This document shows, one piece after another, positions 12,916-24,310 of a DNA stretch of 64,000 nt. The stretch is from NCBI RefSeq assembly GCF_048773025.1, contig NC_133547.1:45103004-45167003 (forward strand), read 5' to 3'. Position 1 is the stretch's first letter. Every line of letters starts with the position of its first letter. The DNA comes from Camelus bactrianus. Lineage: Eukaryota; Chordata; Mammalia; Artiodactyla; Camelidae. The notes under the pieces were generated by a model. That model did no database searches. It was not told the origin of the DNA and was given only the letters and a program-made list of their open reading frames with translations. The position numbers and the translations under genes were made by a program.

Positions 12916-13799
12916 TGTGGCAAAATGTTTTCCAACTGTGACCTGTGGGCCCATGTTCAGCCCTGTTGGCCCCTCTACCTTACATGTAGGAGAGAAATAT
13001 TAAGAGAAATAATAATAACAGTAAGAATATTAGAGATTCACTCTGAGAATTAAACAGAGAATTTAACTCTGACCTCTCCTGGGCTTACACCACCACATTT
13101 TATGGGTTTTTAGATAAACACAAATGTGTGCCTCTCGTAGGCTTGTAAAGCATGATTTTCTTGTTACCTTATTGATATTTATATGTGACATTTGAAGATA
13201 CGTGAGTGGAAGGTGCTATCTCAGACAAACTCAGTGCTGTTTTTCTGGTTTTCAGTTTAAGCACAGCCATTGCTGTTCTCGACACGGATGGAGAGACAGA
13301 GCTGGCAGTCACTGATGGGCCCGGCACTGGTGCTAGCTGAGACCTGCCCACCTCCTCCTTGGCATCCTTACACACAATCCCTGCAGCATCACTCTCACCT
13401 CCCGCCCTGCTTAGGCCCAAAGCCGGCCCACTTGAGCTCTGTCATCACTTCCATCTGCCCTAGCAAGCACCCTTCTTGAGCCTAAGCCAAGGGTGGCCAG
13501 GACTGGCAGCCACCCAAGAGGGAGCAGTGAGACTGGGTTGGCGGAGAAGGGCTGCGGTAAAAGACCAGGGCCTTCTGGGCTGACTCCTAACCCGACCCGC
13601 TCCCCCCAGGACCAGGAGCCCCTGCTGGGCTGTAGGGTAGAACTGACATGGTCTGCCTCCCCTGCTTGACTTGATCTTACCTCCATCTTTGCTCTGGTCC
13701 TAGATTTCATATTTTCCTTTCTCCAGTCTCCCGCACCCCAGTCTCACCATGCCCTCTCAGGTTGCTGCCAGCCTGGCGTTGGCTGCAAAGCCCAGCTCT

Positions 13800-14000
13800 G
13801 GACTCATCCTTCACTCCAGGCTCCTCTCTGTGATTCCAATAGCCCACTGCAGGGACACAGCACTCTGACACTTATTTTGCATTAGAGTTCCTTGTTGTGC
13901 ATATTTCCTCCCTAAACAGAAGGAGCCCATTTTGTTCTTCTTTTGTGTCTTACATAGTTCCTTAGAGACACTTGGCATAATTTGGATGAATGGATGAACT
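13800..14000 (+). repeat. L2-like LINE 3' end (tentative)
   Basis: The sequence order (cactccaggctcctctc, tagttccttagagac, cttggcataatttggatgaatggatg) fits the L2 3' region. Divergence is high. Confidence 0.4.
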
Positions 14001-14554
14001 GGCCCAAGAACTTAAGTTTACAAGACTTTTAAGCCAAATGAGGAAGAGGCAATTGTCACCAATTACAGTGATTAAAATTTCCAAATATGAGGAGGAGAAT
14101 AGATAGCATCAATGTTTCTCCTAAATTCCCAGAAAACCTGAATACTCTTTTCAGATTAGATTACAGTTTTCTCCCATTAACTTATAATTGTTCCCCTGTG
14201 GTTTTGTTTGCTTGTTTGTTTGGTTGGCTGTTTACTTCTTAGATGGTCCATCCTAGAGAATGGGGTTGTCTCGTATCGGTTGGTACGTGCAGCCCCGAGC
14301 ACTGGGGCAGTGCTCATTCTTTCCAGAAACATCAGGGTTTGCTTTGACCATTGCCGATTATTTTTGAGGATAAGAATAACTTTATATTAAAAAGTTATAT
14401 TAAATAATATGCATAACTCTATAGCAAAAGAGTGGATATTCACAGTATGTTCTTTCTCTCTCTTTTTAAATATTGCATTACATAGGTATTTATTGTACCA
14501 TTGTTACTTCTGTAATGATGAAGTCGAAATAGATCTCTCTAAATGAATGAATGA

Positions 14555-14765
14555 CCCAGGGACAGTATATCCTAGTGGTTAAGAGTACATGGCTTGGCAT
14601 CAGACACCTGGGTTCCTGACTTGGCCATAAGTGCTGTGACTCTGCTGTAAAACATGGACAATATCGATATCTATTTGTAAGGCTGTTTTGATGCAGATTA
14701 AATGAGATCATGTGTGTAAAGTTCTTGACCCAGTTTTTGGCATGGAGTAAGTGCTTAATGAATGG
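14555..14765 (+). repeat. MIR SINE
   Basis: Blocks tagtggttaagagtac, ggcatcagacacctgggttc, gatgcagattaaatgagatc and gtaagtgcttaatgaatg follow the MIR consensus order nearly end to end. Confidence 0.85.
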
Positions 14766-14837
14766 TATATTTTCTTCCTACTATTATGACAGCCGGATAG
14801 GGTTTCAAACCTGGTAGCCATTCAAAAATACCGAAGC

Positions 14838-15010
14838 TGGGTGAGGGAGGGTAGAGCTCAGTGGTAGAGTGCATGCTTAGCATGCATGAGGTCCTAGGTT
14901 CAATCCCCATACCTCCATCAAAAAAAAAAATCAACAAATAAACATAATTATCTCCCTCCTCCAAAAATAAAATAAATGAAATGATTAAAAAAAAGAAAGA
15001 AAGAAAAAGA
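14838..15010 (+). repeat. Vic-1-type tRNA-Ala SINE
   Basis: A tRNA-derived head carries an A box (tagagctcagtggtagag), the anticodon region cttagcatgc (AGC, Ala) and a B box (ggttcaatcc), followed by an A-rich body and tail. Vic-1 is a SINE of camelids, so this supports the host assignment. It is too diverged from tRNA-Ala(AGC) and too tailed to be a functional tRNA gene. Confidence 0.88.
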
Positions 15011-15294
15011 AAGCCTAGTGTATTAGAATGGAAAGATAACAAAAACTACTAAATGAGGACCTGCTATGATTAAGGACCCACACTAAACAAAAGTGTAAGG
15101 AACATTCAGGAATATTCCAGAACATTCCAGAGTCAAGGACCTTGTGATTTCATTAGGGAAGAAGCTAATGAAATATTAGCTGATAAGTGCTAAAGGACTA
15201 GGACAGAAAAAAGGGCTTTGGAGACATAGAAAGAGACCTCATGGGCAGGGAGATCAAATCACACAGAGCTTAGAAGGCTACAGTATGGTGTGTG

Positions 15295-15850
15295 GGTTTA
15301 ACCTCCATGCACTCAGGATGAAATCCCAAATCCCTAACTCCGCCAACAAGGCCTTGCACTGTTTGGCCCCCTGCCTCTCCAACCTTATCTGGGGCCACTC
15401 TGTCTCCCAAGCCCTAGGCCAAGGCACTGGCTGGGCTGCAGCTGCCTGTGGGGACGCCTTGTCCCAGTCATGCAAAGACACTCCACACATCCTGCTTCTG
15501 TGCATGCCCTTCCCTCTCTCCAGAAGATCCTTCCTTCCATCCTTTGCCAACTCCTATTTATCCTTGAGGTCTACACATAAATGTCAGTTGCTCAAAGGCA
15601 TTTAGACTGACTCCCAGTCTAAACTGGGTGCCCTTTTCACACTTGTCCATGGTGCCCTGGGCTCCTCCTTCACAAGCCTCTCTTGTGAACTGACACGATC
15701 ATGTGTCTATCAACTCTCCACGCATGAGCCTGTAAGCTCCATGCCCATGTCTGGTTTTCTCCACATGCTATCTCCAGCACCCAGTATGGTACTTGAGCAG
15801 AAGAGAACTCAAAAAAAAAAAAAAAATTGTTGATTAAATGAATGAATGGA
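15295..15850 (+). repeat. L2 LINE 3' end
   Basis: The L2 3' order is clear: ggccttgcactgtttggccc, tcccagtctaaactgggtg, gcctgtaagctccatgcccat, ctccagcacccagtatg, then aatgaatgaatgg. It lies in CASQ2 intron 1. Confidence 0.75.
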
Positions 15851-15859
15851 AGAAAGAGG

Positions 15860-16900
15860 GGAAGTCAGCTAGACCTTGAAAGAGGAGGAGTGTCTGGTAG
15901 GCAGAGGAGAGCAGCAAGGATGTCCCAGGAATTAAAAAATGGCAGAAATAAGAGAAGGTTTGGAGGGACAAACACACAGCGTGAGTGGACAAGAACAGAC
16001 AGGCATACCTGAGCAGAGGGCTTACCTGGGGGAGCTGAAAGGAAGAGTGTGTTTAAGGCATATTAGCAAATGAGCGTGAGGGACTTTGAATATTAGGACT
16101 AGCAGTTCCAATATGGGAGACATACTAGTAGCAGAACAATATGGCTAATTTGAGCCTGGGGATGGTTGATCTGAGGGCATCAACCAGACAGATAGGAAGG
16201 AGAGTGGGAGGAAAGGGGACCAGTTGGGAGGCTGATGCTAGAGTCTGAGTGGGAGATGACTGGTCTCCAACTAAGGCGGTAGATAAAGTAATCTGTGAAG
16301 TGATGTTATAGGTGGAGCATCAGTCAGCCCCGGAAACAGTTTCATGACTTTGGAGAGAGAAGCGGAGGAACTAAGGAGAGGATGGGGCAAGATGATTCCA
16401 GGGTCTCCAGCCAGAGAACAGATGGAGGACACACAGACATGTCAGGAGGGCATGTCAGAACCAGGAGCAAGCTTCTCAGCTTGGATTTGGATGCCACGAG
16501 TTCACGGCAATGGAAATCCAGCCAAGAGCTGGAGTTGCCAACCGGGAGCCGGGGGTGGAGGTCCCGGAGGAGCCGTGCAAGTGAGAAGTGAAGGCATGAG
16601 GATGGTGGACAGGAAAACCACGGGGTCAAGGACCCTGCCTTGTAGGAGGCAGGAAAGGACTGTGGGAGAGGTAGGAGGACAAGGAAGATACTGTCGTGAC
16701 TCCAAATTCATGAGAGGGGAGAAGCTTGAGAACAAGCAGGTGGTCGGATCAGACGCCACAGGGAGTCATGGAGGTGGGACCACCATGAAGTCTCTCCTTT
16801 CAGGATGGTAAGTCACGGGTGACCTTTAGCGAGGAGCTGGGACAGAAGCCAAAGCACTGGGAGTGAGGCTGTTGAGTGGGTGGCAAGGACACGTTAGAGC
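15860..16900 (+). repeat. Probable old interspersed repeat, family not assigned
   Basis: The G/A-rich text resembles a high-copy mammalian repeat that I recall by phrases such as gtgaccttgacaagagcagt; here the matching part is gggtgacctttagcgaggag near 16818-16840. The 155-residue open frame at 16344-16811 lies in it and has no protein family resemblance. Confidence 0.3.
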
Positions 16901-17117
16901 AGGTGTGGGATCACTTGGCCAAGAAGTTTGCCATGAAAGGAGGGGGAAACTAACCCAGCACCAGGGGACATGCTCCCTGGGCTGCGTGACTGTCCCCTGG
17001 GCCTCAGAGGACCGCACAGGCTAGACGCCAGGCCCTATCTGTCTATGTCCCTCCAAGTCCAGTCCCTCTGTAGGACATCTCAGCCCTAATCCAGGGACAG
17101 ACAGGAAGAAAGCAACA

Positions 17118-17290
17118 TTTTTTTTTTTTGCATTTTATTCAAAGTTTTCTTTAATCCATGCAAATAGAACCCTCCATTCACACAGACAGAGAAGCAGTAG
17201 ATGTAGGCAGTCAGGTAAATCATAACACTTTGAAACAGTCCATTGAGTTGGAATATTTTGATTTTCATGGAATCTTTTGGCACTAAAATG
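17118..17290 (-). repeat. Possible retro-insert with poly(A) tail
   Basis: On the minus strand the text ends AATAAAATGC followed by 12 A, the look of a polyadenylated transcript end. The body (about 17130-17290) has no resemblance to L1, SINE or LTR families I know. The gap between AATAAA and the tail is short, and I could not find a convincing target-site duplication. It could be the 3' UTR of a retrocopied host mRNA. Confidence 0.3.
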
Positions 17291-18054
17291 CTCTCAAAGG
17301 CAAACTGTTGTGAAAATCTGGAGGAGAAAGACCTATGTGCTTCATGGTCAGAGGACGGTGGGGAGGGTGTGGGTAGCAGAGACCAGGGAATGCTTACTTA
17401 TGGAAGGGAGCTGAGGGGGTGGTCACTTTCTGCAGGGTCAAAAATCTGAAAAGAGTTGAGGGCTGAGGAGCCTGGGGAAAAATGTGACAGATCTTTGCTC
17501 CAAGTACATGTCCCTCAGGCCAGTCATTAAAAATACCCTGGCTGCAATCCTGCTCTTCCCATGTAAGCCAAGAGCCAAATGGCTCTTTTCACCCACTGTC
17601 CCTGATACCATCTGGCCACATGTCAAGCAATTCAACTACTGTGCGTGTCCCCCCCCGAGGCCGGAGGGCTGACGTTCCTCTCCGGTAATCTCCTGTCACC
17701 TTCCACCGCCCTCAGATGAGGCCTGGGCTATGTATAGCTGGGGGGCTGGCACGTGATGTGTCCCTGCAGGAGGCAGGCAAGGGAGGGGGACAGCTATTTT
17801 ATGAGATTCAAGTGAACGTTGGGGCCTCTCGGGGCTGGATTGGGTGGCCTCTGAAAGAGCCTTGGGGGGAAGGGGGGCTGTCAGCTGTTCTTATTGGCAA
17901 TTTTGGGCTATCACCTTCGTCAAAGCCAAGGAAGAGATCCCAAGGCCAACGCTGGCTTCTTTCCACTCCACCATATTGAGAAGCAGTACAACAACAACAA
18001 AAACTAGCATCTGATGGATGTTTGTGATGCTGCCCCAGCACTCTACATGAATCA

Positions 18055-18215
18055 TCTTATTGAATCTTCACAAAACCTACATGAAGTAGAAGTTTGAGAT
18101 GAGGAAATAGAGGCACAGAGAGGTTAACCAACTTGCCCAGGGCCACACAGCGCTTAAGAGACACAGCTGGGATTCCAACCCTGACACTCTGGCTCCAGGG
18201 CCCAAGCTCTCATCC
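18055..18215 (-). repeat. MIR SINE
   Basis: The inverse MIR core is present: gatgaggaaatagaggcaca, gaggttaaccaacttgccca, gggccacacagc, cagctgggattccaaccctg. Confidence 0.75.
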
Positions 18216-18229
18216 ATTACATTCCATCC

Positions 18230-18345
18230 ACTTTGCCTGGGCCTCAGAAGGACCTGGGCCTGAATCCTGGCTCTGCTACAGCTATGAGACTCTGTGCAAG
18301 TCACATCTTCTCTGATCTCTTTTTTCTAATCTGAGAAAATGAGAC
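18230..18345 (+). repeat. MIR fragment
   Basis: Blocks ctgaatcctggctctgctac and agactctgtgcaagtcacat match the middle of MIR. It abuts another MIR of opposite orientation. Confidence 0.5.
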
Positions 18346-18434
18346 CTAATTCTTGCAGGAGTAACATATACACAAGCACTTATGAATATCTGTTCCCTAT
18401 AAATTCACCACAGGGCAACTCCATTACAATGAGT

Positions 18435-18564
18435 CAAAGGTTCTTGAACTTGAGCCTGTGTCAGCATGACCTGGAGGGAAGCCTTGTAAAAGACAGATTG
18501 CTAGGCCCACACCAGAATTCCTGACTCAATAGGTGTGGAAGGGGACCCAAGAATTCGCACATCT
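18435..18564 (+). repeat. hAT-Charlie-type MITE, left part
   Basis: Text caaaggttcttgaacttgag, catgacctggagggaagcct, ccagaattcctgactcaata matches the common Charlie MITE. It continues at 19391-19450 after an L1 insertion. Confidence 0.75.
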
Positions 18565-19390
18565 TAACTATCAGAGAGACGTAAATCAAAACTACAATGA
18601 GGTATCACCTCACATCAGTCAGAATGATCATCATCAAAAAGTCCACAAATGATAAGTGCTGGAGAGGCTGCGGAGAAAGGGGAACCTTCCTACACTGTTG
18701 GTGGGAATGTAGTTTGGTGCAGCCATTATGGAAAACAATATGGACATTCCTCAAAAGACTAAAAATAGACTTATCATATGATCCAGCAATTCCACTCCTG
18801 GGCATATATCTGGAGGGAACTCTAATTCAAAAAGATACATGCACCCCGATGTTCATAGCAGTACTGTATACAATAGCCAAGACATGGAAGCAGATGACTG
18901 GATAAAGAAGTTGTGGTATATGTATACAATGGAATACTACTTAGTTATAAAAAAGGATAAAATAATGCCATTTACAGCAACGTGGATGGACCTGGAGATT
19001 GTCATACTAAATAAGGTAAGTCAGACAGAGAAAGAGAAATACAATATGATATCACTCATATGTGGAATCTAAAAAAATGACACAAATGAACTTATTTACA
19101 AAACAGAAAGAGACTCATAGACGTAGAAAACATAATAGTGGTTACCAGGGGAAAAAAAGGGGTGGGAGGGATAAATTAGGAGTTTGAGATTTGCAGATAC
19201 TATCTACTATATATAAAACAGATGAAAAACAAGGTCCTACTGTACAGCACAGGGAACTTTATTCAGCATCTTGTAATAGCCTATAATAAAAAAGAATATG
19301 AAAAGGAATATATATGTATATAACTAAATCACTATGTTGTACACCAGAAATTAACACAACATTGTAAACTGACTATACTTCAGTAAACAA
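18565..19390 (+). repeat. L1 fragment inserted in a MITE
   Basis: The 5'-truncated L1 encodes the end of ORF2 ([51 protein letters not shown]), with frames broken near the end, then the 3' UTR and an A-rich tail. It is flanked by a 16-bp target-site duplication at 18549-18564 (AAGAATTCGCACATCT) and 19391-19406 (AAGAATTTGCATATCT). The two copies differ at two positions, both C to T. Confidence 0.92.
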
Positions 19391-19450
19391 AAGAATTTGC
19401 ATATCTGACAAGGTCCCAGGTCTCCAGTTGAGGACCACGGCTCTACAACC
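19391..19450 (+). repeat. hAT-Charlie-type MITE, right part
   Basis: Continuation of the element at 18435-18564 after the L1: gaatttgcatatctgacaag, then ccagttgaggaccacggctc. Confidence 0.7.
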
Positions 19451-21764
19451 ATCTCTGACATGGGCACAACCTCCTTGGGTAGCATTTTGTGATGTCCAAA
19501 ATGACTGAGGGAGGGAGGCTGTTCCTGGAGGCTAGATTTTTACTTCATACTAAACATACTGTTGCGATGGGATTTTTGAAAAATGGATTGGACTGACATG
19601 GAGCTAGGCCATGCCCTTTTCTAATTTTTCTCAGCTGAGTTCTGTCCCCGAAAGCCTGTGAAAATGCAGCCTGGCAGCCCAAATGCCAAGGCCGTCTGGT
19701 CACCCCCTCCCTGCCCTCCCTGGGAAGAGGTGTCCCACACAGTATCTACTACATTCCTGGAGCCAGGGAGAGACTGTCCCTTTCCTAACTAACCCTCCCA
19801 TAGGCTGGTGCCCCTCATTAAAAGAAAAATAAAACACAGAGGACACGTGGGAGGGCTGCAGCTGATGGAGAGCGCTTCTAAATGTAAAGTAACAGCTAAA
19901 ATAATAATGTAAATAAGGGCTCTTTGCCATGTCTCCCCCATGGCTCACATTAAAAAGCAGATGAGAAACCTGCTACTGCTTGGCTGAACTTTCTGAAGTG
20001 TCTGACTAGTGTTTATTTGGCTTACATCTGCTAATGACAACAAATACCATGGGAAACTAACCCAAGAGTCGGCGTTTTCAACGTGCTTTCACATACACAA
20101 TAAGTGTGAGAACTGTCCTTTCCTGAGCACAATGGGGACCCCTCACTCTACACACGCCCCTCTTTTCTCTTCAGAGGAACCCTGGGACCAGGGGACTGTG
20201 GTTTCTGTTTTACAAGGAAGGCGCTTGGCCTTGAGATGCTCAGTGACCTGCCTGCGGTCTGGAGAGCCAAGGACTCAGACCCACGGAGTCTCACTCCTAA
20301 GTGTGCGCCTCTCACCTGGCCAGGCCAGAGTGCGGGCTGCTGTTTCTGGGCTGTGTTCACTTTTTCTTTGGGGTTTGGGGAATGCTCTCAGGTTCTCCAT
20401 AAGTAAGCCGGGTATGTGTGGCCAGGCTAAGGAAAGGCTGGGGGATGCGGAGCCATGGTGGGGTAAGGTGGAGGCAGTCTATGGAAGAGGGAACCCAGAG
20501 GCTCCGTGGTGTAGACTCAGGACTCTGTGGGGACTGGCTTTCTTGGTGGAACAAGTCCTTTCAGATGTTCAGCTGAGCTGACCATGATACAAAAATACTC
20601 CACACCAACTGGGGACTCTCCACGGCAGGGGAGCAGAGCTGCGGCCTTTAAAGAAACATCTGGTGAGTCTGAAGCAGATTCTGTGTTTATTTTACTGCTC
20701 AGAACTGCAGTAGTCCTAATCACGGTTTTACTGTGGTGGCTTTCGTGGTCTCGCACGTCTCCATTCAAACATTCCTAACTCTGGGAGGAGGTCTATCTCA
20801 GGGATACGATGGCCTGACATCCTGTTCAGGCTCGAATATTATTGAGGGCTTTTGGGGTGGGAGTCGTGAGAGAGGAAGGTTCCAGTGGTCTAAAACCTCC
20901 AAATCAACGGTGTCTGTGCCATTTTGTAAAATCTCCATTTCCCCTTTAATTCTGTCTGTGGAAGAAAGAATCTGACTATAATCAACCAATCCATGCTCTT
21001 TCCATCATCTCACCACAGGCTCTAGCCGTGTTATCGTGAAGTGCACAGCAAACTTGCATCAAATATTTCCGTGGTACTTGGGCTCCGAGGAGAAGGGCAA
21101 CTTAAGAGTGAGCCTGGGTGTCCATCTTCTGAGAGTGCTAGCTCTGCGTGAGGGGTGATGCTCGAAGCCAAACCAAAATAAGCCTGACCTCATCTGAGTT
21201 TTCTGAGTGCAGCAGGTGCAAGTTTGGAGAATGCCATCTTTGGGCAGCCGACAGTTGGAAGAAATACCTGAATCCTGTGTGTGTTGCTATTCTCTGCCCA
21301 GTGTTCCCACATCATTCCATCTGTAGATTCACTTAACTCCAGAAACTTCATTTTGTCTTCCTCTCTTGGGCTTTGGAAATGCAACCACTGGGACATCTGC
21401 CAGTGCTAAATAGGTTTGAAGGCAGTGTCAGACTTTTAGAGCCCAGAGGTTTCTGCCCATGCTGTGTATGTATTTTGGACTGAGAGTCCCATGGTTTAAA
21501 AAATGTATCTTTTACCCATTTTTCAGTGGCATTAAGCAAAGACAAACAGTTCCCTGAATCTGAAAGATTCAGTTTGAGTTTTTACATTTCCATTTGATTC
21601 TTGTTTAAAAGTTTTTAATTTAATTTTAAAAAGATATCCAGGAGAAAAAGATTTCCAATATAGGCAATGCATCTGTAATTCCTTGCCTTTTTCTTTCTTT
21701 TTTTCCTACTTTTTTCCTGGCCTTTTTCTCTTCTCTCCATCCATCCCCCCATCCACCCACCCAA
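19451..21764. other. CASQ2 intron 1, unique-looking sequence
   Basis: No exon or repeat is recognised. Open frames of up to 190 residues (20009-20581 plus strand) show no family resemblance and no coding signature. Confidence 0.45.
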
Positions 21765-21969
21765 CAAACATTCATTAAATACCAAGTAGGTGCTAAGCAT
21801 TAGTCCCTTTACTCACATTGGTCACTTCGGTTCAACACATAGTCCAGCTGTGAAATGTAACATTGCTCAAGTGTGGGTGAAAATCCAGAATGCAAATTAG
21901 AGACACTTGTGCTTCTGTAAACTGGCACTGCTTTCAAATGCTAAGCAATCCCATTCAGCTGTTTCCGGG

Positions 21970-22195
21970 TGTAGTGGAAGGAGCATGATGTTTGGAACCA
22001 AATAGATGTGAGTTCAAATCCTGCTTCGTGCTGTGCTGTTTTATAGTTTTGTGACTGTGGGCAATTTCCATTCAATGCTATGGGGTTCATTTCTTTATAT
22101 ATAATGTGAGAATATGTTGTAAGAATTCAACAAAATGACGTATGCAAAGCACCCATGTTGGACATGTTTTATGGTAAGTTCATAATAAGTGCTAT
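21970..22195 (+). repeat. MIR SINE
   Basis: Blocks tagtggaaggagcatgatg, gtgagttcaaatcctgcttc, ttgtgactgtgggcaattt and taagttcataataagtgcta follow the MIR order. Confidence 0.75.
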
Positions 22196-22214
22196 TTCCC
22201 TACTCCTCCCTCTT

Positions 22215-22510
22215 CTGTTCGTTCAACATTCATTCAGCAAACATTGTTGAGAGCCCAGTATGATCGGACACTGATCTAGGTGCTGGCGTACAGCAAAGAA
22301 GAGAATAAAGTCTTTGTCTCTGTGGGTTTTACACTCTATAGCAGTGTTGGACAATTTGCACTACGTCAGCCAAGTGCTATGGAGAAAAATAAAGTAGGGT
22401 ACAGGAATACGGGAATGCTCGGAGAGCGACTTATATAGGTGGTCAGGAAGATAACTTCTTTCTTAAGGTGACACTTAAACACAGACCTAAAGGAAGTGAG
22501 TTCTTACCAT
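22215..22510 (+). repeat. Old interspersed repeat, family not assigned
   Basis: The common mammalian phrase order is present: acattcattcagcaaacatt, gatctaggtgctggcgtaca, aagtgctatggagaaaaata, ggtggtcaggaagataact, taaacacagacctaaaggaa. A shorter relative lies at 32935-33075 and perhaps near 49540-49830. Confidence 0.5.
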
Positions 22511-23021
22511 CAAAAAAAAAGAACATCTCCTTAGTTACCAGGGACCGTGTCATCTGCATTTTCTAAGCAAGCAGTGCATGAATATTTGATGAATAAATGA
22601 AAGAGCGAATATTTCTATTTGGGTGCTCACAAGACTTATTTCTACCTTATAGAGCAACTCGCCAGTTTACTCAAAGAAGCTTTCCCGTAATTTCCCATTA
22701 AACATGCTAACATCTTCATATTTGATCCTGGGCAATTTGATCCAGGGTTCTCAGACTTGTCATGTCTTTTGGAGAAAAGGGCAACGTGACATGGCACCTA
22801 CGTAGATTCTTTTCCTTTCTTTCTGAAGGTAAATCCTGGACCCTGACCCAAGATTACTTAGAAAGGTACCTCGTGATCTGGCCTTACAAACCCCTGTAAT
22901 TCCACCGGAAACCTCTCCTATAGGGGAAGGCTTCCCACAGTCCCAGACCTTGCCCTTCTAAAGGGGTCCAAAGTACTAGTCACTGACTGTGTGAGTAAGG
23001 GGGCAGTGGGGGAGGACAGAG

Positions 23022-23471
23022 TGTAACTGAGCAGGACCCTAGGGGGCCTCCCTGGGACAGACCCCTCCCTCATATCCTCTGCTGGAGCTGCTCTCTGAAG
23101 GACTCAGATAATAGTATGTCATGCATATTTCCTGAGTTTTTCAGATGCTAAAAACCACCACCAAATGGGAGAAATTAACTACTTGATGACCATGAGCACG
23201 TAGCTCTAGACCTACTGGCGCCTAAGGATTGATCACCATCAACCAATCAGAACTGTGCACAGCCGATCACACACCTTGGGCTGCCCCACCCTTACCTGGC
23301 CTTTAAATATGCTCAGCTGAAACCCTTCAGGGAGTTCAGGGGTTTTGTGGGCACAAGCCATCCATTCTCCTTGCTCGGCCCTGCACTAAAACTTTCTCTG
23401 CCCCAAACTCTGGCATTTCGGTTTGTTTGGCCTCACTGTGGGTCAGGCGCATGAACTTGAGTTCGGTAACA
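23022..23471 (+). mobile_element. Solo LTR, class I (ERV1)-like, copy 1
   Basis: A 450-bp element with TG...CA ends begins TGTAACTGAGCAGGACC and ends TTCGGTAACA. It includes a CCAAT box (caaccaatcagaac) and a TTTAAATA TATA-like box at the spacing expected of a U3 promoter. It is closely similar to the copy at 26933-27383 over its full length and carries no internal retroviral region. It lies antisense to CASQ2 within intron 1. It is a fossil, probably tens of millions of years old. Confidence 0.75.
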
Positions 23472-23775
23472 GAAGGCCTGGCTGAGTCCCAGCACAGACC
23501 TGAATCCCTGCAGTCCCCAAACCAACTTAACATCTCAGCAGCTCTCCAAATCAGAGGAATGCTGGCGTGTTCATTGTCTTTCAGGGGAGTCAACAGACCA
23601 AAGGTCAAGCAGGTGCAACATGATCCTGGTCATCTGGAAAATTTCCCAACCCAATAGATCAGTACAGTGCTTTGTAAACTTTAACGTGCTTGTGAAGGGA
23701 TCCTGTTTAAATGCAACAAGTACCCAAGTGATATCTTTGCCATTGGTGTGGTCTGGGGTCCACACTTTGAGCATC

Positions 23776-23960
23776 AGGCCTCAAGTGGTCCACAAACTTG
23801 GCTGCACTTTAGAGCTTTTAAAAGCTGTAGCACTTAGGTGTTATCTCTTACCCCATCATCAATTAAATCAGTGTCTGGGGGGGATCAGACCCAGGCATAG
23901 GGACTTTTAAAAACTCCTTAGGTGATTCCAACGTGCACCCAAGTTTGAGAACTATCGCAA
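23776..23960 (+). repeat. hAT-Charlie-type MITE
   Basis: Near-terminal inverted ends (ccacaaacttggctgcactt and aagtttgagaactatcgc) bracket a decayed Charlie-like core with ctccttaggtgattccaac. Confidence 0.55.
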
Positions 23961-24099
23961 TTGGCCAAGAACATGGGCTATATTTCAAGTTGCAGGTGAA
24001 GGGGATTAATATTTGATAAGCACCATATAGATATTTTAGGCATTCAATGAACATTCCAGATAGATTAATTTCCAAAGTAGCAATCAACTTAAATTACAC

Positions 24100-24310
24100 C
24101 TAATACTTGTATAGCTTCTTATAATCTCACGAGAATTTTTTATTCACCTTTCATTTAATTCTCTGAATTCACTGAGGTAGAAAGCACATGGTTGATTTTT
24201 TAAGACGAGTAAAATGGAATGCATTATCTGTGACTTGCCCAGGATCAGTCAGCAGAAGAGAAGTTCAGTCACTATGACCCCCGGCTGTCTGCTTTCCCCA
24301 AGTACCCCGC
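24100..24310 (-). repeat. MIR SINE
   Basis: Inverse MIR core: cactgaggtagaaagcac, gagtaaaatggaatgc, gtgacttgcccaggatcagt. Confidence 0.5.

Noticed and set aside
20009-20581. 190-residue plus-strand open frame in CASQ2 intron 1
   Set aside because: No domain or signal is visible. Competing open frames on the other strand argue for chance.
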